Below are positions 18,750 through 30,340 of a stretch of DNA of 64,000 nucleotides, piece by piece. The position numbers and the translations under genes are program-made. Within the stretch, counting starts at the first letter, position 1. Each line of letters starts with the position of its first letter. This DNA comes from Stappia sp. (lineage in GTDB: Bacteria; Pseudomonadota; Alphaproteobacteria; Rhizobiales; Stappiaceae). The notes under the pieces were generated by a model. The model saw only the letters and a program-made list of their open reading frames with translations, had not been told where the DNA came from and ran no database searches. The stretch spans positions 3,595,001 to 3,659,000 of the forward strand of contig NZ_CP157793.1 of assembly GCF_040110915.1 (NCBI RefSeq), written 5' to 3'.

Positions 18750-19667
18750 ATGTCCGACCCGACCGCCGCCGGCGGCCCCGCTCCGGAACTCTTCGACCGC
18801 CGGCTCCTCGCCCGACGCCGCACGCGGGCACTTGCCCGCGCCGAGCCCGGCGCCGATTTCCTGCTGGCCGAGAGCGTGAGCGATCTCGCGGAGCGTCTGG
18901 CGGCCGTGACACGCGCCTTTCCGCGCGCCCTCGATCTTGGCGGTCACACCGGCCGCCTGAGCGCCGCGCTGACCGCCCTGCCCAACGTGGAGCGCGTGCT
19001 GCGCGCCGATCTCTTCGTGGTCGACGCGAACGCGCCGGGCGCCGATCTGGTGGTCGACGACGCGCATCTGCCCTTCGCGGCGGAAAGCCTCGACCTGATC
19101 GTGTCCGCGCTGTCGCTGCATCTGGTGAACGATCTGCCGGGCGCGCTGATCCAGATCCGCCGGGCGCTGCGTCCCGACGGGCTGTTCCTGGCGACCCTGC
19201 TCGGCGGCGACACGCTGATGGAGCTGAAGGACGTTCTGATGCAGGCGGAGCTCGAGACGACCGGCGGGGCGGCCCCGCGCGTCATCCCCTTCGCCGACAC
19301 GCGAAGCCTCGGCGGGCTTCTGCAACGTGCCGGCTTCGCCCTGCCGGTGGCCGACGTCGACCGCGTCACGGTGCGCTACGGGGATATGTTCGCCCTGCTG
19401 CGCGATCTCAGGGCGATGGGCGCGACCAACATGCTGCGCGAGCGCGCCCGCACGCCGCTCAGCCGCGCGGTGCTCCTGCGTGCGGCCGCGCTCTACTCAG
19501 ACCGTCACGCGGATGCGGACGGGCGCATCCGGGCCACATTCGATGTGGTGTCGCTGTCGGGATGGGCGCCGCACGAAAGCCAGCAGAAACCGCTGAAGCC
19601 CGGATCGGCGAAAATGCGGCTGGCGGACGCGCTTGCCGCGCCACAGGGCGGCGCGCCGGACGCCTGA
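18750..19667 (+). CDS. SAM-dependent methyltransferase, NDUFAF5/BioC-like
   Basis: This 305-residue class I methyltransferase-fold protein has the SAM motif ALDLGGHTGRL (about residue 62), DLVVDDAHLPFAAESLD and LSLHLVNDLPGAL. The C-terminal HESQQKPLKPGSA matches the bacterial relatives of NDUFAF5, the mitochondrial complex I assembly factor that hydroxylates an arginine of a complex I subunit. A BioC-like activity is the alternative. ATG 18750 has AAGG seven bases upstream. It is divergent from comF (135-bp gap) and convergent with the pilin gene. Confidence 0.87.
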   Translation: MSDPTAAGGPAPELFDRRLLARRRTRALARAEPGADFLLAESVSDLAERLAAVTRAFPRALDLGGHTGRLSAALTALPNVERVLRADLFVVDANAPGADLVVDDAHLPFAAESLDLIVSALSLHLVNDLPGALIQIRRALRPDGLFLATLLGGDTLMELKDVLMQAELETTGGAAPRVIPFADTRSLGGLLQRAGFALPVADVDRVTVRYGDMFALLRDLRAMGATNMLRERARTPLSRAVLLRAAALYSDRHADADGRIRATFDVVSLSGWAPHESQQKPLKPGSAKMRLADALAAPQGGAPDA

Positions 19668-19686
19668 GGCGGCGAACCGCTTGCGA

Positions 19687-19902
19687 TCACATTGCCTGGA
19701 AGGCGGTCGCCAGGACCGTGAAGACGTTTTCGTCGATCACCCGGCCGATCGCCGTCAGCGTCAACAGGATCGCGAAGGAAATCAGGCCGACGATCAGCGA
19801 ATATTCGATCGCCGTCGCGCCCGTCTCGTCGCAGGCCATGTCGTCGCCCAGGTCCACGAGCCGTTCGCCGCACTGCTGGATGGAGGAATTGCTTGTCTTC
19901 AT
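19687..19902 (-). CDS. Flp family type IVb pilin
   Basis: This is a 71-residue Flp/Fap pilin precursor. A 27-residue leader ends at the prepilin-peptidase site ETG|ATAIEYSLIVGL, where Glu+5 and Tyr+6 are the type IVb hallmark, followed by one hydrophobic helix. Flp pilins assemble into Tad pili for adhesion, but no tad/cpa secretion genes lie nearby, so this is an isolated copy. The leader is unusually long and acidic. ATG 19902 has no clear SD. It lies 53 bp downstream of mutT on the same strand. Confidence 0.88.
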   Translation of the reverse strand: MKTSNSSIQQCGERLVDLGDDMACDETGATAIEYSLIVGLISFAILLTLTAIGRVIDENVFTVLATAFQAM

Positions 19903-19955
19903 TTGGCGCGTCCCGTTCGTTTCAGGACACGGCGGCTCGCGGTCTCGCTGCCGTT

Positions 19956-20354
19956 TCAGGCCAGATCGATCAGATGCGGAATCAAAGGGTCGTCCGCGGG
20001 CGGCATCGGATAATCCCGAAGCCGTACGGGCCGCACCCACTTGATCGCCTGACCTTCCCGGCCGACCACCGTGCCCGACCACCGTCGGCACACGAAAAGT
20101 GGCATCAGCAGGTGAAATTCCTCATAAGCGTGGCTGGCAAACGTGAGCGGCGCCAGGCACTCTTTCTTAACCGTGATGCCGAGCTCCTCGGCCAGTTCCC
20201 GGATCAGCGCATCCTCGGGCCGTTCGCCCGGCTCGACCTTCCCGCCGGGGAATTCCCACAATCCGGCCATGGCCTTTCCCTCCGGCCGCTGGGCGATCAG
20301 CACGCGGTTGTCGACGTCGAGCAGCGCGCAGGCCGCCACGAGAACGAGCTTCAT
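19956..20354 (-). CDS. mutT: 8-oxo-dGTP diphosphatase MutT (Nudix hydrolase)
   Basis: This 132-residue Nudix hydrolase removes mutagenic 8-oxo-dGTP from the nucleotide pool. The full Nudix box is present in GGKVEPGERPEDALIRELAEELGI (G-x5-E-x7-REL-x-EE-x-G), preceded by RPEGKAMAGLWEFPG as in MutT. The start is ATG 20354 (MKLVLVAACALLD); GTG 20381 upstream is possible but has no support. It lies downstream of argJ and a GNAT gene on one strand, an order recognised in Hyphomicrobiales. Confidence 0.94.
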   Translation of the reverse strand: MKLVLVAACALLDVDNRVLIAQRPEGKAMAGLWEFPGGKVEPGERPEDALIRELAEELGITVKKECLAPLTFASHAYEEFHLLMPLFVCRRWSGTVVGREGQAIKWVRPVRLRDYPMPPADDPLIPHLIDLA

Positions 20355-20450
20355 GGCATGTTTCCCGTTTCGTTTCGGCACGGCGCGCTAACGCTTCGCT
20401 CACCATGCCCGTCAAAGGATTCACCCGCACCGTCATCGGCGGCGTCGGGA

Positions 20451-21272
20451 TCAGGTTGGAGCCGCGTCCGCTGGCGGATGGCGGTAGTGATAGGAATAGG
20501 CCGGCACGAAGCCGAGCCTTGCATAGAGCGCACGCGCCGGCGCGTTCTCGCGCGTGACCTGCAGCCAGGCCGTCCGGCATCCCTGCCCCCGCCCCTGCGC
20601 CAGGCATTCCGCCACCAGCCGCGAACCGAGACCGGTGCGCCGCGCGGCCGGCGCCACCGCCAGATCGTAGATGCCGAGCAGATCGCCGTCGGCCACCGCC
20701 ACGGCGACACCGGCAATCTCGCCCGACGGGACACGCGCGCGCAGACATACGAGTGACACCGCGACCCGCGACAGCGCGGCCCGCAGCCGGTCGAGCGCAA
20801 CGGGCGTCACCGCCTCGGGCCGGGTTCCCCCGATGGCGCCGAAGGCGGCGATCCAGGCGTCGAGGTCGACCGCCTCGATCCGCGCCGCAAGCCCGGCCGG
20901 ATCCTGCGGTCTCTCAGCCACCGGATCGATGTCGCGCACCCAGACGTCCGTCTCGCCGACGCGCGGCCATCCCGCGGCATCGACATGGGCGACGAGTGCC
21001 GGCGGCGTCAGCGGCGTCCAGCGCAGATGAAACGGCACATCATGTGCCGCAAAAAGCGCCTGCGCCCGGGTCAGACGGGTTTGCGTGTCCGCGTCGTCGG
21101 CGGGATCGAGCACATTGAGCGAATTGACGCGGCGCGCCGGATTGCCCGGCGAGAGGCGCACGAGCCAGGCCCGGTCGACCGCCTGCATCTCGCTCGGAAA
21201 GCCGTTGAGATTGGCGTCCTCGACGGCGCGCACCCGTGACAGATCCATGGCCCGGCCGAGGCTCCCGTCCAT
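20451..21272 (-). CDS. GNAT family N-acetyltransferase
   Basis: This is a 273-residue acetyltransferase. The acetyl-CoA loop sits in the C-terminal half, LAVAPAARRTGLGSRLV (about residues 200-216), followed by the ENAPARALYARLGF motif. The N-terminal 130 residues resemble a degenerate second GNAT fold. The acceptor is unknown. The start was taken as ATG 21272, 16 bp after the argJ stop; ATG 21248 and an upstream start overlapping argJ are alternatives. It lies between argJ and mutT, probably in one operon. Confidence 0.85.
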   Translation of the reverse strand: MDGSLGRAMDLSRVRAVEDANLNGFPSEMQAVDRAWLVRLSPGNPARRVNSLNVLDPADDADTQTRLTRAQALFAAHDVPFHLRWTPLTPPALVAHVDAAGWPRVGETDVWVRDIDPVAERPQDPAGLAARIEAVDLDAWIAAFGAIGGTRPEAVTPVALDRLRAALSRVAVSLVCLRARVPSGEIAGVAVAVADGDLLGIYDLAVAPAARRTGLGSRLVAECLAQGRGQGCRTAWLQVTRENAPARALYARLGFVPAYSYHYRHPPADAAPT

Positions 21273-21288
21273 CGCTCCCGCCCCGCCC

Positions 21289-22521
21289 TCAGGAGCGATA
21301 ATCGCCGTTGATCGCGACATATTCCTTGGTCAGGTCGCAGGTCCACACCCGCGCCTGCCCGTCGCCAAGCCCGAGATCGACGGTGAGCGGGATCTCGTCG
21401 CGCCGCATCACCTCGGTCGCCGCCGTCTCGCTGTAATCGGGATCGCGTTCGCCCGCGACGGCGACCCGCACGTCGCCGAACCAGATCGCCAGCCGGTCGC
21501 GGTCGGCCGGCTCCCCGGCCTTGCCAACGGCCATGACCACGCGGCCCCAGTTGGCGTCCTCGCCGGCGACCGCCGTCTTGACCAGCGGCGAGTTGGCGAT
21601 CGACAACGCGATGCGCTTGGCGCTGGCGTCGCTTTCCGCCCCCGTCACGCGGACCTCGACGAACTTGCGCGCGCCCTCGCCGTCCTTGGCGACCCATTGG
21701 GCCAGCTCGCGGGTCAGATCGGCCAGCGCCGCGCGGAACGCCCCCAGGCGCGGATCGTCGGCGCGCTCGATGGATGTACCGCCGGCCGCGCCGGTGGCGA
21801 ACAGCAGCACCGTGTCGGAGGTGGAGGTGTCGCCGTCGATGGTGATCGCGTTGTAGCTGGTCTCGACGACCTCCGACAGGAGCGCCTGAAGCACGGGCGC
21901 GGCGATCGGCGCGTCGGTCACCAGGAAGGACAGCATGGTGGCCATGTCGGGCGCGACCATGCCCGCCCCCTTGGCGATCCCGTTGAGCGTCACGGTGCGA
22001 CCGCCGAGATCCGCCGTGCGCGTGGCGGCCTTGGGGAAGGTGTCCGTCGTCATGATGGCGCGCGCGGCCGCCACCCAGTCCTGTTCCCGCGCCTCCTCGG
22101 CGAGACGCTGCACCACACCGTCGAACTTGTGCGCGTCGAGCGGCTCGCCGATCACGCCCGTGGAGGCCAGAAACACCTCCTGCGGCGCGCATCCCGTCGC
22201 CTCCGCGACATATCGCGCCGACAGCGCGGTGGCTTCCGCGCCCTTGCGCCCTGTGAAGGCATTGGCATTGCCGGAGTTGACCAGCAGCGCCCGGGCGGTT
22301 CCGCCGGGGAGATTGGCCCGGCACCAGTCGACCGCCGCCGACGGGCAGCGCGAACGGGTGAAGACGCCCGCGACCGCCGCCGGCGCGTCGAACAGCATCA
22401 GCAGCACATCCGTGCGCTCGGCATACTTGATGCCGACCGCGGCCGTGGCGAAGCGCACGCCACCGATCGACGGCATGTCGGGATAGGTCTTCGGGGCGAG
22501 GGGGGACAGGGTGTGCGACAT
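21289..22521 (-). CDS. argJ: Bifunctional glutamate N-acetyltransferase / amino-acid acetyltransferase ArgJ
   Basis: This 410-residue ornithine acetyltransferase transfers acetyl groups from N-acetylornithine to glutamate, recycling the acetyl group in arginine synthesis; many family members also use acetyl-CoA. The self-cleavage site is in [14 protein letters not shown], where T195 becomes the N-terminal nucleophile of the beta chain. [18 protein letters not shown] and the C-terminal [10 protein letters not shown] are as in the family. ATG 22521 is used. It lies 227 bp after the PPIase gene, separated by a hairpin. Confidence 0.97.
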   Translation of the reverse strand: MSHTLSPLAPKTYPDMPSIGGVRFATAAVGIKYAERTDVLLMLFDAPAAVAGVFTRSRCPSAAVDWCRANLPGGTARALLVNSGNANAFTGRKGAEATALSARYVAEATGCAPQEVFLASTGVIGEPLDAHKFDGVVQRLAEEAREQDWVAAARAIMTTDTFPKAATRTADLGGRTVTLNGIAKGAGMVAPDMATMLSFLVTDAPIAAPVLQALLSEVVETSYNAITIDGDTSTSDTVLLFATGAAGGTSIERADDPRLGAFRAALADLTRELAQWVAKDGEGARKFVEVRVTGAESDASAKRIALSIANSPLVKTAVAGEDANWGRVVMAVGKAGEPADRDRLAIWFGDVRVAVAGERDPDYSETAATEVMRRDEIPLTVDLGLGDGQARVWTCDLTKEYVAINGDYRS

Positions 22522-22639
22522 GGCGATATGCGATCTCGTGCGGCCCGGCCGCCGAGGGGCCGGGACTGGGAAATGACGGCGCCCCGCCGCCCGCGTCCGG
22601 GGCGGGACGCGACGGCGGACCTGACGGCGCGCATGACAA

Positions 22640-22668
22640 GGGCCCGCTCCGCGATGCGGAACGGGCCC
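22640..22668 (-). terminator. Hairpin terminator after the PPIase gene
   Basis: GGGCCCG-TCCGC and GCGGA-CGGGCCC pair around loop GAT with one internal mismatch. The hairpin lies about 80 bp past the ppiC-type gene and 120 bp before argJ. No strong U-tract follows on the minus strand. Confidence 0.6.
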
Positions 22669-22748
22669 CCTGTCTAGTCCAATTCAGGGCGACGTGGAAA
22701 CCGGTTTTGCGCTTGGCACGCGCACCGGAACCGGACGAGAAAGGCCCC

Positions 22749-23639
22749 TTAGTCCTTGGATTCGCCGCCGGCGTCATCCGCGGCCGGAGCGGCCTCGGCG
22801 GCCGGCTCGACGATCTCGATCTCGGCCGCCTCCTTGAGCTGCGCCATGACCTCGCCGTAGCGGGCGCGCAAGAGCTCCTGGCGGATGCGGTCGCGCACCG
22901 CGTCCAGCTCCGGCGCGGCCTGCTTGCGCGCGTCCTCGACCTTGATCACGTGCCAGCCGAACTGCGTCTGGACCGGCTCCTCGCTGACCGCGCCGACCTC
23001 GAGCGCGAAGGCCGCGTCCTCGAACGCCTCGACCATGCGCCCCTTGGTGAAATAGCCGAGATCGCCGCCGTTCGGACCCGACGGGCCGGTCGACTTTTCC
23101 TTGGCCAGCTCGGCGAAATCGGCGCCGTCCGCGAGCGCGGCGATCACCGCCTTCGCCTCGTCCTCGCTCTCCAGCAGGATGTGGCGGGCCCGGCGCTCCT
23201 CCTCGCCCTCGAAGTCGGCGAACTCTTCGTCATAGGCCGCCTTCACCTGCTCCTCGGTGATCTTGCCCTCGACCTCGCGCGCCAGATAGGCGTTGCGCAG
23301 GGCGCGCATGGTCAGAAATTCGACCTGGCGCTGGAAGTCGGCCTCGTCCTGCACGCCCATCTCGCGCGCCGCATTGGCCATCAGCTGCATGTCGACCACC
23401 ACGTCGGTGAGGATCTTGCGCCACTGGGTCGGCGGCACCTGCGACAGCTGCTCGGAAAAATCCTGCGACGCGAAGGCGATGTCGGCCTGGGTGATCTCGC
23501 TGCCGTCGACCGTGGCGACGACCTCGTCGGGCTCCTGGGCAAACGCCGGCGCGAGCGGCCCGGCGAGGCCGGCGAACGCGCCGAACGCGACGGCGAAGGC
23601 CGCGCGGGTCATCGTGGCGGCTAGGGTGCGTGTCATCAT
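22749..23639 (-). CDS. Periplasmic peptidyl-prolyl isomerase, parvulin (PpiC/SurA-like)
   Basis: This is a 296-residue secreted foldase. A Sec signal peptide (about 1-34, cleavage after AFA) is followed by a helical chaperone arm (about 40-145) and a parvulin domain (about 150-240) with RARHILLESEDEA, GGDLGYFTKGRMVEAFEDAAF and FGWHVIKVED. The acidic tail ends in an Ala/Glu-rich stretch. It probably helps fold outer-membrane or secreted proteins. The start is ATG 23639; longer frames run into repeats. It is divergent from secA, giving a secretion and folding pair. Confidence 0.93.
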   Translation of the reverse strand: MMTRTLAATMTRAAFAVAFGAFAGLAGPLAPAFAQEPDEVVATVDGSEITQADIAFASQDFSEQLSQVPPTQWRKILTDVVVDMQLMANAAREMGVQDEADFQRQVEFLTMRALRNAYLAREVEGKITEEQVKAAYDEEFADFEGEEERRARHILLESEDEAKAVIAALADGADFAELAKEKSTGPSGPNGGDLGYFTKGRMVEAFEDAAFALEVGAVSEEPVQTQFGWHVIKVEDARKQAAPELDAVRDRIRQELLRARYGEVMAQLKEAAEIEIVEPAAEAAPAADDAGGESKD

Positions 23640-23680
23640 GGTATCCCTGTATCGTGGCTTCAGTCTTTCCGCCCGCTCGG

Positions 23681-23769
23681 GGCGCATGGCTCTCCCGCCC
23701 CTCCGGGCGCATGGCTCTCCCGCCCATGTGGGGCGTGCTGCTCTCCCACCCATGTGGGGCGTGACGATG
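23681..23769. repeat. 25/26-bp tandem repeats between the PPIase gene and secA
   Basis: Three units (23681-23705, 23706-23731, 23732-23757) and a partial fourth share GGCGCATGGCTCTCCCGCCC or a close variant. Unit 3 has diverged (GGCGTGCTGCTCTCCCACCC). They lie 40 bp upstream of the PPIase start, in the 476-bp spacer (23640-24115) that also holds the secA promoter. Otherwise the spacer contains no gene I can support. Confidence 0.85.
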
Positions 23770-23924
23770 TGCACGCAATCTCCCGCATGCGCGAGATCAC
23801 GTGCGAGATCCGGTACCGACGACGGCCGAAGGCATCGGCCGCCGGTCGCGAGACTGGTCGCGAGGTCGGGCGCGATCGCACGGCGCCGGTCCGCCCTTGG
23901 GGCGGGTCGCCGGGACGCGCGACG

Positions 23925-23953
23925 TTGACAACCTCCGGGCCCCCTCTTATCTG
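23925..23953 (+). promoter_or_regulatory. Sigma-70 promoter of secA
   Basis: A consensus -35, TTGACA (23925-23930), is followed after 17 bases by TATCTG (23948-23953). Transcription would start near 23960, giving a leader of about 155 nt before secA. Confidence 0.7.
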
Positions 23954-24115
23954 TCGAGCGGTCTTTCCGAAAGGTCGGACTTTTCCAATCCGGCGCGTAC
24001 CTCTGCCCGTCAATGCGGCGGTTTCGAGGCTTGCGCGCGATGCTTCGTCAATCAGACTGCCGGGTGTCGCCCGTGCTCACGCGGCGGCGCGGTCGGCAAG
24101 AATAAGGACCGCCAC

Positions 24116-26911
<2,796 letters not shown>

Positions 26912-26955
26912 ACGGGACCCGATCCCGGGGCGCTGCCCGGCACGACATGCGCAAG

Positions 26956-26985
26956 CGGCGGATCTTCGAGATCCGCCGTTTTTTT
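26956..26985 (+). terminator. Rho-independent terminator of secA
   Basis: The perfect 10-bp stem CGGCGGATCT (26956-26965) / AGATCCGCCG (26969-26978) has loop TCG and is followed by seven T. Confidence 0.92.
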
Positions 26986-27109
26986 ATGCGCGTAACGCGC
27001 CGCCGGGCGACCGATCCGTGCCTCACTGCGCTTTGTTCGAAACTCCTTGACGACCCGGGAACCAACCCTTACGTGTTTTTCTCGTTCCATAAGTGCATGA
27101 ATCGACGTC

Positions 27110-27199
27110 CGTTACGTGACGTCGACAGTGCGCGTCACGCTTCGCCGGAGGGTCTTTCCGGCTGACGCGACAGGCGTAACGGATGGGACGAACGTTACG
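27110..27199 (+). promoter_or_regulatory. Candidate operator region of the TRAP operon
   Basis: CGTTACG occurs at 27110-27116 and 27193-27199, and its complement CGTAACG at 27175-27181. The last two form a dyad with an 11-bp spacer that ends 45 bp before dctQ. Such sites fit a local repressor or activator. A weak promoter, TTGACG (27047-27052) with TACGTG 17 bases later, lies upstream. The rest of the 26986-27244 spacer shows no gene. Confidence 0.35.
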
Positions 27200-27244
27200 G
27201 GACGCCAGGGGAGCGGTTGTCTCGCAACGATCAGGGGAGGAAGC

Positions 27245-27748
27245 ATGCTGATCCGTCTGATCGACGGCCTCAACGAGGTCGTCGGACGCCTTGTGTGCGG
27301 TCTTGCGGTGCTGTTTGCCGCGATCATCATCTACGATGTGGTGATGCGCTATGCGTTCAACGCCCCGACGCGATGGGCCTTCGACGTCACCAAGCAGCTT
27401 TTCGGATTTTATTTCATCCTGCTCGGCGGCTACACATTGCGCCACAAGATGCATGTGCGCGTCGATCTTGTGATCAACACATTGCGGCCCGGCCTGCGGC
27501 GCGTCGTCGATGCCGCCGGCTACCTTCTATTCTTCCTGCCTTTCGCCTGGGTGTTCTTCGATCAGTCGTGGACCTTCGCCGCCCGCTCCTGGGCACAGGG
27601 CGAAACCACCTATGGCGCGGTGCAGCTGCCCGTCTATCCGCTCAAGATCGCCATGTGCGTGGCGGCCGGGCTGCTGCTCCTGCAGGGCATTTCCGAGTTT
27701 CTCAAGATCGTTTTGAACAGGGAAGAGCCCCTCCCCCATGACGCCTGA
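27245..27748 (+). CDS. TRAP transporter small permease (DctQ family)
   Basis: This is a 167-residue inner-membrane protein with four predicted helices, the small subunit of a tripartite ATP-independent periplasmic transporter. The DctQ signatures VVMRYAFNAPTRWAFDV and the GGYTLRHKMHVRVDL stretch between helices 2 and 3 are clear. ATG 27245 follows the excellent SD GGGGAGGA. Its 3' end overlaps dctM by 11 bp. Repeated CGTTACG sequences upstream may be an operator. Confidence 0.93.
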   Translation: MLIRLIDGLNEVVGRLVCGLAVLFAAIIIYDVVMRYAFNAPTRWAFDVTKQLFGFYFILLGGYTLRHKMHVRVDLVINTLRPGLRRVVDAAGYLLFFLPFAWVFFDQSWTFAARSWAQGETTYGAVQLPVYPLKIAMCVAAGLLLLQGISEFLKIVLNREEPLPHDA

Positions 27749-29063
27749 ACTCATCGCCGCGTCCATGTTCGCCATCCTGCTGATCGGCTTGTTCATGGGC
27801 CATCCGCTCGCCTTCGTCCTCGGCGGCGCGGCCGTCGCCGGCACGCTGCTGGCCGGCAAACCGATGCTGCTCGGCATCGTGGTCAATCGCATCTTCGGCG
27901 ACGTGCTGGACAATTACACGCTGATCGCCATCCCGCTCTTCGTCCTGATGGCGCGGTTCCTGTCCGATTCGGGCGTCACCGACCGCATGTTCGAGACGTT
28001 GCGCCTGCTGATGTCCAACGTGCGCGGCGGGCTGGCGCTCGCCGTCGTCTTCATCTCGATCCTGCTCGCGGCGACGACCGGGATCATCGGAGCCTCGATC
28101 ACGGTGATGGGCGTGATGGCGCTCAGGCCGATGCTGCAATACGGCTACAGCGCCCGCCTGACGACCGGCGTGATCGCGTCGTCGGGCTGTCTGGGCATCC
28201 TCATCCCGCCCTCCATCATGCTGATCCTGATGGCCAGCTACTCGCCGCTCTCGGTGGGCGACCTCTTCGCCGGCGCCATGGTGCCGGGGATCCTGCTGGG
28301 CCTGCTTTACGCCGGCTATGTCGCCGTCATCGCCCGGCTGCGGCCCGAGCTCGCCCCCTCGGTCGAGCCGGAGGAGAAGGTCGGGCGCGGGGAACTGCTG
28401 CGGCTTCTGGCGATCGAGGCCGCGCCGCCGCTGGTGCTCATCCTCGGCATTCTCGGCAGTCTGCTGGCCGGCATCGCCACCGCGACGGAGGCCTCCGCCA
28501 TCGGCGCGGCGCTGGCGCTCGCGATCGTGATCCTGCGCGGACGCTTCACCCTCGCCACCTTCTACGGCGCGCTCAAGGAGACCGGGCGCACCTCGGCGAT
28601 GATCCTGTTCATCGTCATCGGCGCCACCGCCTTTACCGGCGTCTTCAACATCACCGGCGGCCTGCGCGCGGTGCAGGAGATCATTCGCGGCCTCGACATG
28701 GAGCCGTGGATGCTGATCGCCATGATGATGGTCATCGTCTTCCTGCTCGGCGCCTTTCTGGACTGGACCGGCATCGTGCTGCTGTCCTTCCCGCTGTTCC
28801 TGCCGATCGTCCAGGAGATGGACGTGAGCCTTCTGTGGTTCGTCGTCCTGATGGCGGTCGTCCTGCAGACGTCCTTCCTCACCCCGCCGTTCGGATACGC
28901 CCTGTTCTACCTGCGGGCCATAGCGCCGCGCAGCGTGGCGACGGGCGACATCCTGATCGGCGTCCTGCCCTTCATTGCGCTCATCGTGATGATGTGTCTG
29001 CTGGTGGCGCTGGTGCCCTCGCTGGTCACCTGGCTGCCGGGAGTTCTTTATGGAAACACCTGA
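27738..29063 (+). CDS. TRAP transporter large permease (DctM family)
   Basis: This is a 441-residue membrane protein with about 12 helices, the sodium-coupled transport channel of the TRAP system. Family motifs include LFMGHPLAFVLGGAAV, SGCLGILIPPSIMLILMASYS and a hydrophobic C-terminus with LQTSFLTPPFGYALFYLRA. It overlaps dctQ by 11 bp and is 15 bp before the binding-protein gene, so all three should be on one mRNA. Confidence 0.95.
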   Translation: MTPELIAASMFAILLIGLFMGHPLAFVLGGAAVAGTLLAGKPMLLGIVVNRIFGDVLDNYTLIAIPLFVLMARFLSDSGVTDRMFETLRLLMSNVRGGLALAVVFISILLAATTGIIGASITVMGVMALRPMLQYGYSARLTTGVIASSGCLGILIPPSIMLILMASYSPLSVGDLFAGAMVPGILLGLLYAGYVAVIARLRPELAPSVEPEEKVGRGELLRLLAIEAAPPLVLILGILGSLLAGIATATEASAIGAALALAIVILRGRFTLATFYGALKETGRTSAMILFIVIGATAFTGVFNITGGLRAVQEIIRGLDMEPWMLIAMMMVIVFLLGAFLDWTGIVLLSFPLFLPIVQEMDVSLLWFVVLMAVVLQTSFLTPPFGYALFYLRAIAPRSVATGDILIGVLPFIALIVMMCLLVALVPSLVTWLPGVLYGNT

Positions 29064-29078
29064 TTCGGGAGGTTTTTC

Positions 29079-30176
29079 GTGACACGCAGTTTCAAGTCGA
29101 CATCCCTTGCCCTGGCGCTCACGGCGGTTTTCGCCGGCCCGGCGCTGGCGTCCCAGAGCTGGACGATGACCACGACCTGGCCGTCGTCCCTGGAGCTGAT
29201 CGAGACGGACCGGCATTTCGTCGACCTCGCCAACAAGCTGACGGGCGACGAATTGACCATCGAGTTCTTCGAGGGCGGCAGCCTCGTGCCGGCCGGCGAG
29301 GTCTTCGGCGCGGTCGAATCGGGCACCATCCAGGCCGGCGGCGACTGGCCGGGCTACTGGGCCGGCCGCGATCCCGCCTTCTCCCCGCTCGCCACCACCG
29401 CGAGCCTGTTCAACGCCGTCGATTACGTGAACTGGATCAAGCAGTGGGGCGGCAACGAGCTCTACATGGAGACCTACGGCAAGTACGGCATGGTCTACCT
29501 GCCCTACGGCGTGACGAACAATGAGTCCGGTTTCCGCACCAACGAGCCGATCCGCAACCTGGAGGATCTTCAGGGCAAGCGGCTGCGCCTGTCGGGCCTG
29601 GAGCAGGGGCGCCTGCTGGAGCGGCTGGGCGGCAACCAGGTCTCCATGGCCGGCGGCGAGATCTACCAGTCGCTGGAGCGCGGCGTGATCGACGGCGCGG
29701 AGTTCTCCACGCCCAATGTCGACTTCTCGGGCGGCTTCCACCAGGTCACGCAGTATTGGTCGACGCCGGGCTGGCACCAGTCCGCCTCGGTCTTCGGCGT
29801 GATGATCAACAAGGCCGCCTGGGACGCCCTGTCGGAGGAAACGCGGGAGAAGCTCAGGATCGCCGCCGACGCGACCCTGCTGTGGTCGCTCGCCTTCACC
29901 GAGCGGCGCGCGAACGAGGCCTACGCCAAGTTCAAGGAAGCCGGCATCGAGATCACGCGGCTGGACGATGAAACGCTCGCCCGCATCCAGGAGATGGCGA
30001 ACGAGGTGATCATCGAGACGGCGTGCGAAAGCGCCTCCTCGGCCAAGGTCTATCTCAGCCAGCTGTCCTATCTGGAGGACTATCGCGGCTGGCGCGAGGC
30101 CTCCGCGCCGTTCAACCTCGGCCGCACGCCGAACGGCCCGGACATCGAGAAGATCCGCGCCTGCGCCGGAGACTGA
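29079..30176 (+). CDS. TRAP transporter solute-binding protein (DctP family, TakP-like)
   Basis: This 365-residue periplasmic binding protein has a signal peptide (about 1-24, ALA|SQ). It starts at GTG 29079 after a strong SD, GGGAGG. The mature protein shows WTMTTTWPSSLELIE, the GLEQGRLLERLGGNQVSM hinge region and PNVDFSGGFHQVTQYWSTPGWHQ. These resemble the TakP branch of DctP proteins, which binds 2-oxo acids as part of a calcium- or sodium-bridged complex. A 2-oxo or hydroxy acid is therefore the best guess for the ligand. The Q-M-P gene order is less common than P-Q-M. A terminator follows. Confidence 0.9.
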   Translation: MTRSFKSTSLALALTAVFAGPALASQSWTMTTTWPSSLELIETDRHFVDLANKLTGDELTIEFFEGGSLVPAGEVFGAVESGTIQAGGDWPGYWAGRDPAFSPLATTASLFNAVDYVNWIKQWGGNELYMETYGKYGMVYLPYGVTNNESGFRTNEPIRNLEDLQGKRLRLSGLEQGRLLERLGGNQVSMAGGEIYQSLERGVIDGAEFSTPNVDFSGGFHQVTQYWSTPGWHQSASVFGVMINKAAWDALSEETREKLRIAADATLLWSLAFTERRANEAYAKFKEAGIEITRLDDETLARIQEMANEVIIETACESASSAKVYLSQLSYLEDYRGWREASAPFNLGRTPNGPDIEKIRACAGD

Positions 30177-30217
30177 GGCTTTCGGCGACCGCGCGATTGC
30201 CGCGCGGACCCTGACGG

Positions 30218-30250
30218 ATCGGCGGGCCCCTGGCCCGCCGATTGCGTTTT
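30218..30250 (+). terminator. Rho-independent terminator of the TRAP operon
   Basis: The 11-bp stem ATCGGCGGGCC (30218-30228) / GGCCCGCCGAT (30232-30242) has a 3-nt loop and is followed by TGCGTTTT. It lies 41 bp after the binding-protein stop. Confidence 0.85.
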
Positions 30251-30340
30251 GCGGCCTGCTGGCCAGCGCGAAAGACCCGCCCGGCCACGGCGTGTGCTAC
30301 ATCTTCTCGACCGATCGGAACCGGCGAGAAGGCCAGGCCA

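Noticed and set aside
27702..29777. 691-residue open frame antisense to the TRAP permease
   Set aside because: Low-complexity His/Asp/Gln/Arg product, exactly complementary to dctM and dctP; a codon-bias shadow.
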